Made by a program: the position numbers and the translations under genes
Notes under the pieces: model-generated
The model's database searches: none
Seen by the model: the letters and a program-made list of their open reading frames with translations, nothing else
Told to the model about the DNA's origin: nothing
Shown: positions 1 to 5,556 of the stretch, piece after piece
Layout: each line of letters begins with the position of its first letter
How positions within the stretch are numbered: position 1 is the first letter of the stretch
DNA from: an uncultured Ruminococcus sp.
GTDB lineage: Bacteria > Bacillota > Clostridia > Oscillospirales > Ruminococcaceae
Direction of reading: 5' to 3'
Assembly (NCBI GenBank): GCA_900553675.1
Contig: USEH01000147.1
Location: 1 to 5,793 of the forward strand
DNA: 5,793 bases

Positions 1-1279
1 TGCCGTTCAGGAGAATTTCTCCCTCCTGCGGGTCGTACAGGCGGCACAAAAGCTTTATGAAGGTGGTTTTGCCCGAGCCGTTCCGTCCGACTACCGCCAG
101 CCGCTCGCCAATGTTAAAGGTCACGCTTAAGTGACGCAGAGCGTAATCCTCCGAGCCGGGGTATTTAAAACTGACGTCTTTAAATTCTATCTTGTAGTTG
201 TAGTCGCCGCCCTCACAGAAGGCGCGCTTTTCTATCGGAAGCGTGCCTTGATACATCTTTCTGGGGATGTCGAGATAGGCAAGATAATCCTCGATAAACG
301 GCGTGTTCGCCTTGATGTCGTTAACGTGCTGGAACAGATAGCCTATGCTTGTTGAAAGCCTGTTTATCGCGCTGACATATTTAACGATATCTCCCGCCCC
401 GAATGCACCCGCGGCGGCAGAAAGCGCTGTGGCGAGGTATAGGGCGCAGTCATTTAAAAAGCCTATGCCGGATTCGGGTACGCTCAGCTTAAACTGCTTT
501 GAGGTGATTCTGGTGTATAAGCTGAGCAGGTCGTTTGTAAGCTTTTCACCTATTCTGCGGTAGAAGCCCTTAAGGTTGTAAATTCTTACGTCCTTGCCCA
601 TGTTGTAGGAATGCATTTCGCTTTCTATGCGGTTGTCGTTCATCATGTTATCCGAGGCTTCTTTCCACAGAGCAGACATCTTTTTGGCTCTCGCCTTTGC
701 ATACAAGGTCTGACCGACCGCGGCGGCAATGAACACCATAAGGCAGATCACCGGCACGGGCTTAAGTCCGTTTGCCAATATGCTTATAACCATGCCAAGG
801 CTGAAAATAAGCGCGATTACAATGTCGGCGGCGGACGAAAACAGGTTGAAAAAGCTGTTCCTCAGGCTGTTAATTCCATGGTCTGATATCCATGAGGATT
901 CAATTATCTTCCGCCGAAGCTGCCTTACCGACGGCTCTTCAAGGTCGCTGTAGTCAAGCGAAAGGGTTTTGTCGTTGAAACAAGCCGCCTCGGCGTCGTG
1001 CCATGAATGAGCGTATATATTACAGATGTGGTCGGAGATGTTGCCGAATACATCTATTACGAAATTTCCCGCAAGGGTGATTATAACAAGCAGGAGTACT
1101 CTTTTGGGGTCTCTGCCGCCGACAAGCTCATTTACTATCTCGGCGGACATATATATTCCAAAGTAGGGCAGAATCGATTCGACGGTTCGGTTGAATATGC
1201 TCATTCTGAAATATTTGGGATAAAGTCCGTACAAATATTTCAGCGCCCTTATGTTGGGACTGTCCTTATACTTATTCAT
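1..1279 (-). CDS. Second ABC exporter half-transporter, 3' part outside window
   Basis: The frame is open from the ATG at 1279-1277 to the left edge: 426 complete codons of an expected 580-610. It starts MNKYKDSPNIRALKYL. The membrane domain has hydrophobic segments near 33-52, 60-80, 150-169, 174-190 and 271-293, with the coupling-region motif KDVRIYNLKG (229-238) matching KDIKIYGMRG of its partner. The ATPase begins YKIEFKDVSFKYPGSE, and Walker A GRNGSGKT (398-405, K404) is intact. The window ends about 20 residues later, so Q-loop, signature, Walker B and H-loop are not visible. AAGGGAGG (1294-1287) lies 7 nt before the ATG, inside the end of the first subunit gene, and the start shares ATGA with that gene's stop. 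The two proteins are clear paralogues in the ATPase but diverged in the membrane domain, as expected for partners of a heterodimeric exporter. Substrate unknown. Confidence 0.93.
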   Translation of the reverse strand, partial: MNKYKDSPNIRALKYLYGLYPKYFRMSIFNRTVESILPYFGIYMSAEIVNELVGGRDPKRVLLLVIITLAGNFVIDVFGNISDHICNIYAHSWHDAEAACFNDKTLSLDYSDLEEPSVRQLRRKIIESSWISDHGINSLRNSFFNLFSSAADIVIALIFSLGMVISILANGLKPVPVICLMVFIAAAVGQTLYAKARAKKMSALWKEASDNMMNDNRIESEMHSYNMGKDVRIYNLKGFYRRIGEKLTNDLLSLYTRITSKQFKLSVPESGIGFLNDCALYLATALSAAAGAFGAGDIVKYVSAINRLSTSIGYLFQHVNDIKANTPFIEDYLAYLDIPRKMYQGTLPIEKRAFCEGGDYNYKIEFKDVSFKYPGSEDYALRHLSVTFNIGERLAVVGRNGSGKTTFIKLLCRLYDPQEGEILLNG

Positions 1280-3117
1280 GCCTCCGCCTCCCTTACATTT
1301 ACATTTTCGCTGTAGTATCTGGATTGCAGACCATACATATATGCATATTTGCCGTTCATTGCCATCAGCTCGTCATGAGTTCCGCACTCGGCTATTTTGC
1401 CGTCCTCGATATAGAATATCCTGTCGCAGAAGCGGGTTGAAGCAAGGCGGTGGGAGATGTATAGCGAGGTCGTGCCTTTGGTAAGCATATTGTACTTCAA
1501 ATAAAGCTCGTTTTCGGCAATCGGGTCTAAAGCGGCTGTCGGCTCGTCCAAAACAACGATTCCAGCGTTTTTATAGAGAGCGCGGGCAAGCATAAGCTTC
1601 TGCTTTTCGCCGCCGGAAAGGTCTATAGAATCATCATATATACCCTTCATAAGCCGCGAATCCATGCCCTTTTCAAGCTCTTTGATTTTGTCCCCAAGAC
1701 CTGCCAATTCAAGACACTTCATTGCCCTGCCGCGGTCAACATCCTCGTCGATATCCGTCGCGGCGACGAATTGCGCTATTGTCAGCGGGATTATGTTGAT
1801 ATCCTGAAAGACCGCCGAGATAAGCGAGTAGTACTCATCTACATTGAATTTCTTGATATCCGTTCCGCCGAGGAATATTCCGCCCTCTGATGGATAGTAA
1901 AGCCCGCACAAAAGCTTTACAAGGGTGGTCTTGCCCGCGCCGTTTCTGCCCACAATTGCCAGCTTTTCGCCAGCTTTTATCTTTAGATTGACGTGCTTTA
2001 AGGCATACTTTTCGCCCTCCGCCGAGGGGTACTTAAAGCTTACGTCCTTAAATTCAATATCCATGGGCATATTTGCTCGGGTGGGTATCGGCTCGCCCTC
2101 GCCGTGGTTAAACCTCTCCGGAATGTCGAAGTATTCACGATACCAGCCCATTCTCCGCGAATAGTCGTAAAGGGTGTTGAACGACCATAAAATCCGGCTT
2201 AAATCGGTCGCAAGATTTCCCACCGCCGAAAGCATGAACACAAAGTCGCCGGGGGTGATTTTGCCGTCGAACAGCATTGCGGTAAGGAAAAGGTAGGATA
2301 TGCCGTGACGGACGGTGTAAAGAAGCACTCCTGTCACCCTCTGAGCGCACCAGCGGGTCTGCTCGTTTTTATACAGTCTTAACGACTCCGACTGAAACTG
2401 CTTGAACATATCGTCTATCCAACCGCGCATACCGTAAATTTTGATGTCCTTTGCGTATTCAAAGTTAGAGGAGAATCCGGCTATGTAGCCTTTTCGCCTG
2501 TTTACATCAGCGTTTTCGTCGGCATGGTCGCGGGCGTACTTCATGTTGGCACAGCTGAAAAGGTAATAGATTGCCGCTTCGATGATAACCGTAACCAATA
2601 TCCAGGGCGATATAACGGTGATAATCGCCGCGCAGGACGCCATTCCGAGTATCGAGCTGATTATTCCGGCAAGCGTGGTATACATATTGTTTGCCGCGCC
2701 GCTGGTGGTGCTGGCGTCTGAATCCGCCTTATTGTATTTCAGATTGATATCGGGGTCGTCTGTGTTCTGAAAATCGGTTGTGAATCTGCGCATAGTCAGC
2801 CTGTTCTGATATTTCATGGGAACATAATAATGATATCTGAACCTACGGTTGGAGGTATAGCCGGATACTATTCTCAGCGCAAGCAGAATAAGATAGTACC
2901 CCACCACCAAAACTGCGATATACCATGCAGTTTGCCCCATGGTTATTGCGTCGATAATCAGCTTGGGAAAGTACATCCCCGCAAGCATGGTAAACAACTC
3001 GATGGGGTATCGCGGGAGGTCGAAAAGAATTTTATCCTTTGCCCAACGCCATTCGTTTTTAAGCGCGTAGATGATGTTTGACACCGCCGAATACTTGGGC
3101 TTTTCTTTCTTTTTCAT
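1276..3117 (-). CDS. ABC exporter half-transporter (membrane domain plus ATPase), first of a pair
   Basis: A 613-aa type IV ABC exporter subunit, a normal length for a half-transporter in the plasma membrane. The membrane domain (about 35-310) shows hydrophobic stretches near 36-58, 64-84, 146-170, 171-190, 263-283 and 287-305, consistent with six helices. KDIKIYGMRG (223-232) is the conserved cytoplasmic coupling segment of this family. The ATPase (about 353-600) is complete: Walker A GRNGAGKT (390-397, K396), Q-loop Q438, signature LSGGE (500-504), Walker B VVLDE with catalytic E525, D-loop ALDP and H-loop H556. There is no C39 peptidase domain at the N-terminus, so it does not mature a leader peptide itself. 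The ATG at 3117 follows GAGGGTG with 6-nt spacing. The stop overlaps the next start as ATGA, pointing to a heterodimer with the second subunit. Cargo cannot be told from sequence; drugs, peptides or lipids are all possible. Confidence 0.93.
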   Translation of the reverse strand: MKKKEKPKYSAVSNIIYALKNEWRWAKDKILFDLPRYPIELFTMLAGMYFPKLIIDAITMGQTAWYIAVLVVGYYLILLALRIVSGYTSNRRFRYHYYVPMKYQNRLTMRRFTTDFQNTDDPDINLKYNKADSDASTTSGAANNMYTTLAGIISSILGMASCAAIITVISPWILVTVIIEAAIYYLFSCANMKYARDHADENADVNRRKGYIAGFSSNFEYAKDIKIYGMRGWIDDMFKQFQSESLRLYKNEQTRWCAQRVTGVLLYTVRHGISYLFLTAMLFDGKITPGDFVFMLSAVGNLATDLSRILWSFNTLYDYSRRMGWYREYFDIPERFNHGEGEPIPTRANMPMDIEFKDVSFKYPSAEGEKYALKHVNLKIKAGEKLAIVGRNGAGKTTLVKLLCGLYYPSEGGIFLGGTDIKKFNVDEYYSLISAVFQDINIIPLTIAQFVAATDIDEDVDRGRAMKCLELAGLGDKIKELEKGMDSRLMKGIYDDSIDLSGGEKQKLMLARALYKNAGIVVLDEPTAALDPIAENELYLKYNMLTKGTTSLYISHRLASTRFCDRIFYIEDGKIAECGTHDELMAMNGKYAYMYGLQSRYYSENVNVREAEA

Positions 3118-3145
3118 TTCATCACCCTCAAAATTATGATGTGTT

Positions 3146-3157
3146 TCCCTTTCGGGA
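3146..3157 (-). other. Small GNRA-loop hairpin at the expected 5' end of the exporter mRNA
   Basis: On the minus strand TCCC-GAAA-GGGA (3157-3146) forms a 4-bp stem capped by a GAAA tetraloop. If transcription starts near 3158, the hairpin is at the extreme 5' end of the leader, where such structures can slow mRNA decay. It lies well upstream of the ribosome binding site and should not block it. The stem is short, so chance is possible. Confidence 0.35.
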
Positions 3158-3164
3158 TGATTTC

Positions 3165-3173
3165 AGTATAGCA
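3165..3173 (-). promoter_or_regulatory. Extended -10 promoter of the ABC exporter operon, without a clear -35
   Basis: On the minus strand TGC-TATACT (3173-3165) is an extended -10 with a 5/6 match to TATAAT. At spacings of 16-18 bp the positions upstream read GTGCGC, TGTGCG or ATGTGC, none resembling TTGACA. A good -10 with no -35, next to tandem repeats, is the usual design of an activator-dependent promoter. Transcription should begin near 3158, about 40 nt before the first ATG. Confidence 0.65.
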
Positions 3174-3197
3174 CAAAAATCATTTTGCGCACATTTT

Positions 3198-3232
3198 CTG
3201 CACGAAATGCAGTTTTTTCGCACGAATTGCAC
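3198..3232 (-). promoter_or_regulatory. Tandem 20-bp-spaced repeats, candidate regulator-binding site for the ABC operon
   Basis: On the plus strand GCACGAAATGC (3200-3210) and GCACGAATTGC (3220-3230) differ at one base and start exactly 20 bp apart. On the minus strand they read GCATTTCGTGC and GCAATTCGTGC. The first copy sits in a perfect inverted repeat, CTGCA-N5-TGCAG (3198-3212), and a further GCAC occurs at 3189. The pair lies upstream of the exporter -10, centred roughly 47 and 67 bp before the expected start site, where class I or II activators bind. The minus-strand form rCAnTT resembles the core I recall for ComE/AgrA sites, but the spacing is 20 rather than 21-22 bp. The LytTR regulator next door is the obvious candidate, though another regulator is possible. 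Confidence 0.55.
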
Positions 3233-3242
3233 TCAAACGGTC

Positions 3243-3284
3243 AAAAAAGGGTCGGATGACAATAATTTTTATGTCACCCGACCC
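3243..3284 (-). terminator. Strong rho-independent terminator after the kinase gene
   Basis: On the minus strand GGGTCGGGTGAC (3284-3273) pairs with GTCATCCGACCC (3260-3249), giving 12 bp with a single G-U wobble; an A-T pair can extend it to 13. The loop is AT-rich and a run of six Ts (3248-3243) follows. The hairpin begins 5 nt after the kinase stop codon. It marks the end of the two-component operon, so the ABC exporter genes must rely mainly on their own promoter. The plus-strand reading lacks a T-run after the stem. Confidence 0.93.
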
Positions 3285-3289
3285 ATTGT

Positions 3290-3952
3290 CTACCTGTTAT
3301 TCAGCAATACCTCGGTTGCAAAAACTCCGCTTTCGTTCTGCCGATTAACCGTTCCGCCGTTGCGGCGAGCGATGCTGTCCACCCGCATAAGCCCCACTCC
3401 CCTGCCCTCGCCCTTGGTGGAAACATATTTTTCACCGATTTTGCGGGGTTCGGAAGCGGTCGAATTTGTCACCGAAATATACAGCTGGGATTTCAGCATG
3501 CCTATATATATCCTTATAAACCGCGATTCGGGCGGCAATGGAAGCACCGCTTCGATGGCGTTGTCTAAAAGATTTCCGATAATCGCGCAGAGGTCTATTT
3601 CTGAGATTTTCAAGTCGTCCGGCACCTTGGCAACAGCGTCAACCGGTATATCCTTTGACTTGATAAGGGTCAGCTTAGAGTTTAAAATAGCGTCCACGGT
3701 GACGTTCCCCGTCTTTACAACGGTGTCAACCTCGGTCAAATCCTTATTGAGCTTCCAAAGATAGTCGCGGGTGCGCTCGTCGTCCCCGACAAGAGCTAAA
3801 AGAGCCTGTATGTGGTTGTGATAGTCGTGCCGCCAGCCCCGCATTTTGTCGTATATGCTCTGCACCTCTTCAAAGTGCTTTTCTATTAAATCGTCCTGAT
3901 AAGCCGCAACCCGCTTTTCTAAAAGCCTGTCCGCGATTCGCGAAAAAATCAT
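3290..3952 (-). CDS. Short soluble GHKL-type sensor histidine kinase (HPK10/AgrC-like kinase core)
   Basis: This 220-aa kinase should phosphorylate the LytTR regulator encoded just before it. Residues 1-40 form a charged, probably coiled-coil helix. The dimerisation and phosphotransfer helix has RHDYHNH with the likely phospho-acceptor H42. GNVTVDAILNSK (82-93) is the usual linker. The GHKL ATPase follows, with the N-box NLLDNAIEA (N127, N131) and the G-box GRGVGL (183-188). AgrC-like kinases usually carry 5-7 N-terminal membrane helices and total about 430 aa. None is present here, and no hydrophobic stretch long enough to cross a membrane is visible. It is not a broken gene: the start overlaps the regulator stop as ATGA, AGGAG lies 9 nt upstream, and the region upstream is filled by an intact regulator. 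The signal must therefore come from a cytoplasmic ligand or a partner protein (inference). Confidence 0.93.
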   Translation of the reverse strand: MIFSRIADRLLEKRVAAYQDDLIEKHFEEVQSIYDKMRGWRHDYHNHIQALLALVGDDERTRDYLWKLNKDLTEVDTVVKTGNVTVDAILNSKLTLIKSKDIPVDAVAKVPDDLKISEIDLCAIIGNLLDNAIEAVLPLPPESRFIRIYIGMLKSQLYISVTNSTASEPRKIGEKYVSTKGEGRGVGLMRVDSIARRNGGTVNRQNESGVFATEVLLNNR

Positions 3953-4665
3953 TTTGCATCTCTCCTGTAATACCTGATAAACTCCTCGGCGACCGTTTTG
4001 CGCATACTCCGCGATACCGGTATCTTTGTGCCGTCGTCAAGGGTAACGCTGTCGCCCGAGACCGAGCTTACATATCTCAACCCGACTATATACGAGCGGT
4101 GACATCTTATAAATCCATCGCCGAGCATTTTCTCCGCCTCGGATATGCTGATGCTGAGGTCGTAGGTCTTCCCGCCCGCTTTTACCGCAGTCGTGTGTCC
4201 TAAAGCTGCAATATACTCGATATCGCATACCCGCAGCTTGATATTTTCTGTTCCCGCGCGGAAAACAACCGTTTCGGGTTCGCCCTTTTCGCCGCAGGCT
4301 TTAGCTGCACGGCTAAGAACCTCAAACAGCTTTTCGGGGTCTACCGGCTTTAAAAGATAGTGCAGCGCCGAAACGTCGTACCCCTGCGAAATATAGTCCG
4401 GAAATCCGGTGATAAAAATTATCTGAGCCGTCTCCGAGCGCGAACGCAGAGTTTTTGCAAGCTCCATGCCGTTCATGCCGGGCATTTCAACGTCTAAAAG
4501 CAGGATGTCCGGCTTTATCTCATCATAAGAAAACAAAAGCGCCTCCGCCGACGAAAATTCGGAAGTGCGAACCTCAGTCCCCGACTGCTCCGACCAGTCA
4601 AGAACCAGTGATTTTATATAAGCGCATTGAGACGAATTGTCGTCGCAAAGAGTGATGTTAAGCAT
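3949..4665 (-). CDS. LytTR-family response regulator (AgrA/ComE type)
   Basis: Cytoplasmic two-domain response regulator of 238 aa, the usual length for the family. The receiver domain (about 1-120) has the acidic pair D8-D9, phospho-acceptor D58 in LLLDVEMPGMNG, switch T86 and the invariant K106 in LLKPVD. The LytTR DNA-binding domain (about 132-235) carries the hallmark FIRCHRSYIVG (185-195) and IPVSRSMRK (215-223). Such regulators bind paired direct repeats about 21-22 bp apart and commonly control peptide signalling, bacteriocin or transporter genes. The ATG is supported by AAGGAG 5 nt upstream and by the receiver beginning at residue 3. The stop TGA shares ATGA with the start of the kinase gene, so the pair is very probably translationally coupled. 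The natural target is the downstream ABC exporter promoter with its tandem repeats (inference). Which named subfamily it belongs to cannot be decided here. Confidence 0.95.
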   Translation of the reverse strand: MLNITLCDDNSSQCAYIKSLVLDWSEQSGTEVRTSEFSSAEALLFSYDEIKPDILLLDVEMPGMNGMELAKTLRSRSETAQIIFITGFPDYISQGYDVSALHYLLKPVDPEKLFEVLSRAAKACGEKGEPETVVFRAGTENIKLRVCDIEYIAALGHTTAVKAGGKTYDLSISISEAEKMLGDGFIRCHRSYIVGLRYVSSVSGDSVTLDDGTKIPVSRSMRKTVAEEFIRYYRRDAK

Positions 4666-4680
4666 AGCAGCTCCTTAAAA

Positions 4681-4711
4681 TTTGTTAAGATTAATATAAC
4701 ACATTGTTGAA
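4681..4711 (+). promoter_or_regulatory. Possible LytTR-type direct repeat over the regulator promoter
   Basis: On the plus strand TTTGTTAAG (4681-4689) and ATTGTTGAA (4703-4711) match at 6 of 9 positions and start 22 bp apart. That is the two-turn spacing known for AgrA- and ComE-family LytTR regulators, and the first copy contains GTTAAG, also present in AgrA sites. One copy lies just downstream of the -10 and the other in the spacer, so binding there would more likely repress than activate. The stretch is AT-rich and the match is short, so chance is a real alternative. Confidence 0.25.
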
Positions 4712-4721
4712 AAGAAATCAA
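4693..4721 (-). promoter_or_regulatory. Sigma-A type promoter of the two-component operon
   Basis: On the minus strand, TTGATT (4721-4716) is followed by a 17-bp spacer and TATATT (4698-4693), which is preceded by TG and one base, the extended -10 form. Hexamers match the consensus at 4/6 and 5/6. Transcription should start near 4686, giving a leader of about 20 nt that carries AAGGAG (4676-4671) 5 nt before the regulator ATG. The promoter lies between the trp terminator and the first regulator codon, so the two-component genes can be expressed independently of trp. The start site is inferred, not seen. Confidence 0.72.
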
Positions 4722-4741
4722 TATTAAGGAAGCCGCACAGC

Positions 4742-4777
4742 AAAAATCTCTCCGACAGAGCATCCCGCCGGAGAGAT
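4742..4777 (-). terminator. Rho-independent terminator of the trp operon
   Basis: Read on the minus strand, ATCTCTCCG (4777-4769) pairs perfectly with CGGAGAGAT (4754-4746) across a 14-nt loop and runs into five Ts (4746-4742). The hairpin begins only 8 nt after the trpA stop codon. The stem is 9 bp with four G:C pairs and the loop is rather large, so efficiency may be moderate. There is no T-run in the plus direction, so it acts on minus-strand transcripts only. It separates the trp operon from the two-component operon, whose promoter starts about 20 nt further on. Confidence 0.85.
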
Positions 4778-4785
4778 AACTATTA

Positions 4786-5556
4786 TTATCTTATAGCGTC
4801 CTTCATAGACTTTACATACTCGCCCACGTACTTCGGCGAGTCCTTGCCGTACTTTTCTATCAGCTTTATAATTGCCGAGCCTACAATTGCGCCGTCGGAG
4901 ATGTCTGCCATTTTCTTTGCCTGCTGGGGCGTGGAAATGCCGAAGCCTATAGCGCATGGGATTGATGTATTCTGCCTTACCACCTTCACTATAGAAGCCA
5001 AATCCGTCTTGATTTCGCTGCGCGTGCCGGTAACTCCGAGGCTGGAAACGATATATAAAAAGCCCTCCGCCTCCTTGGCTATCATTGCGATTCGGTTTTC
5101 GGATGTCGGCGCGATAAGCGACACCAGATCAACGCCGTATTTATGACATATCGGCAGAAACTCCACCTTTTCCTCATACGGCAGATCGGGCAGTATAAGC
5201 CCGTCTATGCCGATATCCTTGCAGGTGGAAATAAACCTCTCCGCGCCGTAGGAGAATACAACGTTAGCGTAGGTCATGAATACCATGGGGATAGTTACGT
5301 CGCGGCGAAGCTCCTTAACAAATTCAAAGATTTTGTCGGTAGTGATACCCCTGCTCAGCGCGCGGATGTTGGCTCCCTGAATAACGGGTCCCTCGGCGGT
5401 GGGGTCGGAAAAAGGTATTCCAAGCTCGATAAGGTCGGCACCGTTTTCAACCATGGCTTTAACGGCGGCGGCTGTAGTCTCCAGATCCGGATCCCCGCAG
5501 GTGATAAACGGGATAAACGCCTTGCCGTTTTTAAAAGCTTTGCCTATATTACTCAT
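4786..5556 (-). CDS. trpA: Tryptophan synthase alpha subunit
   Basis: TrpA cleaves indole-3-glycerol phosphate to glyceraldehyde-3-phosphate and indole, and channels the indole to TrpB. The product is 256 aa, normal for this TIM-barrel family. Early barrel strand [12 protein letters not shown] is at about 13-24. The catalytic Glu (Glu49 of Salmonella) is E44 in ELGIPFSDP. The second catalytic acid (Asp60 of Salmonella) is Glu here, E55 in TAEGPVIQ. Loop 6 [10 protein letters not shown] carries the conserved Thr, and the phosphate-binding segments GFGIS and GSAII follow. I chose the ATG at 5556-5554 because AGGGGAGG (5570-5563) sits 6 nt upstream and the N-terminus then matches the family. A TTG at 5583 would add nine residues and has no comparable site. 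The first eight bases overlap the end of trpB, and a terminator follows the TAA directly, so this is the last gene of the trp operon. Confidence 0.97.
   Translation of the reverse strand: MSNIGKAFKNGKAFIPFITCGDPDLETTAAAVKAMVENGADLIELGIPFSDPTAEGPVIQGANIRALSRGITTDKIFEFVKELRRDVTIPMVFMTYANVVFSYGAERFISTCKDIGIDGLILPDLPYEEKVEFLPICHKYGVDLVSLIAPTSENRIAMIAKEAEGFLYIVSSLGVTGTRSEIKTDLASIVKVVRQNTSIPCAIGFGISTPQQAKKMADISDGAIVGSAIIKLIEKYGKDSPKYVGEYVKSMKDAIR

Noticed and set aside
3189..3232. GCAC repeats as the start of a CRISPR or other long repeat array
   Set aside because: Only two good copies exist, the unit is 20 bp with no spacer-like unique segments of constant length, and the location is a promoter.
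3118..3242. Leader or precursor peptide gene ahead of the exporter operon
   Set aside because: The longest minus-strand frames starting with ATG here are four to six codons (for example MIFVLY) and one overlaps the -10, so no peptide gene is supported.
3078..3764. Plus-strand open frame of 228 codons across the exporter promoter and antisense to the kinase
   Set aside because: It lies opposite a kinase with all catalytic motifs, crosses the terminator and promoter of the minus strand, has no domain-like pattern and no clear ribosome binding site. It is a shadow frame.
3176..3957. Shared 14-mer GCAAAATGATTTTT (minus strand) at the exporter promoter (about 3188-3175) and at the kinase start (about 3957-3944)
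   Set aside because: The match is short and AT-rich, and one copy encodes the kinase N-terminus. Chance is a sufficient explanation without a longer match.
4666..4957. Minus-strand frame of 77 codons running from inside trpA across the terminator
   Set aside because: It is out of frame inside trpA, crosses the terminator hairpin and shows no motif.
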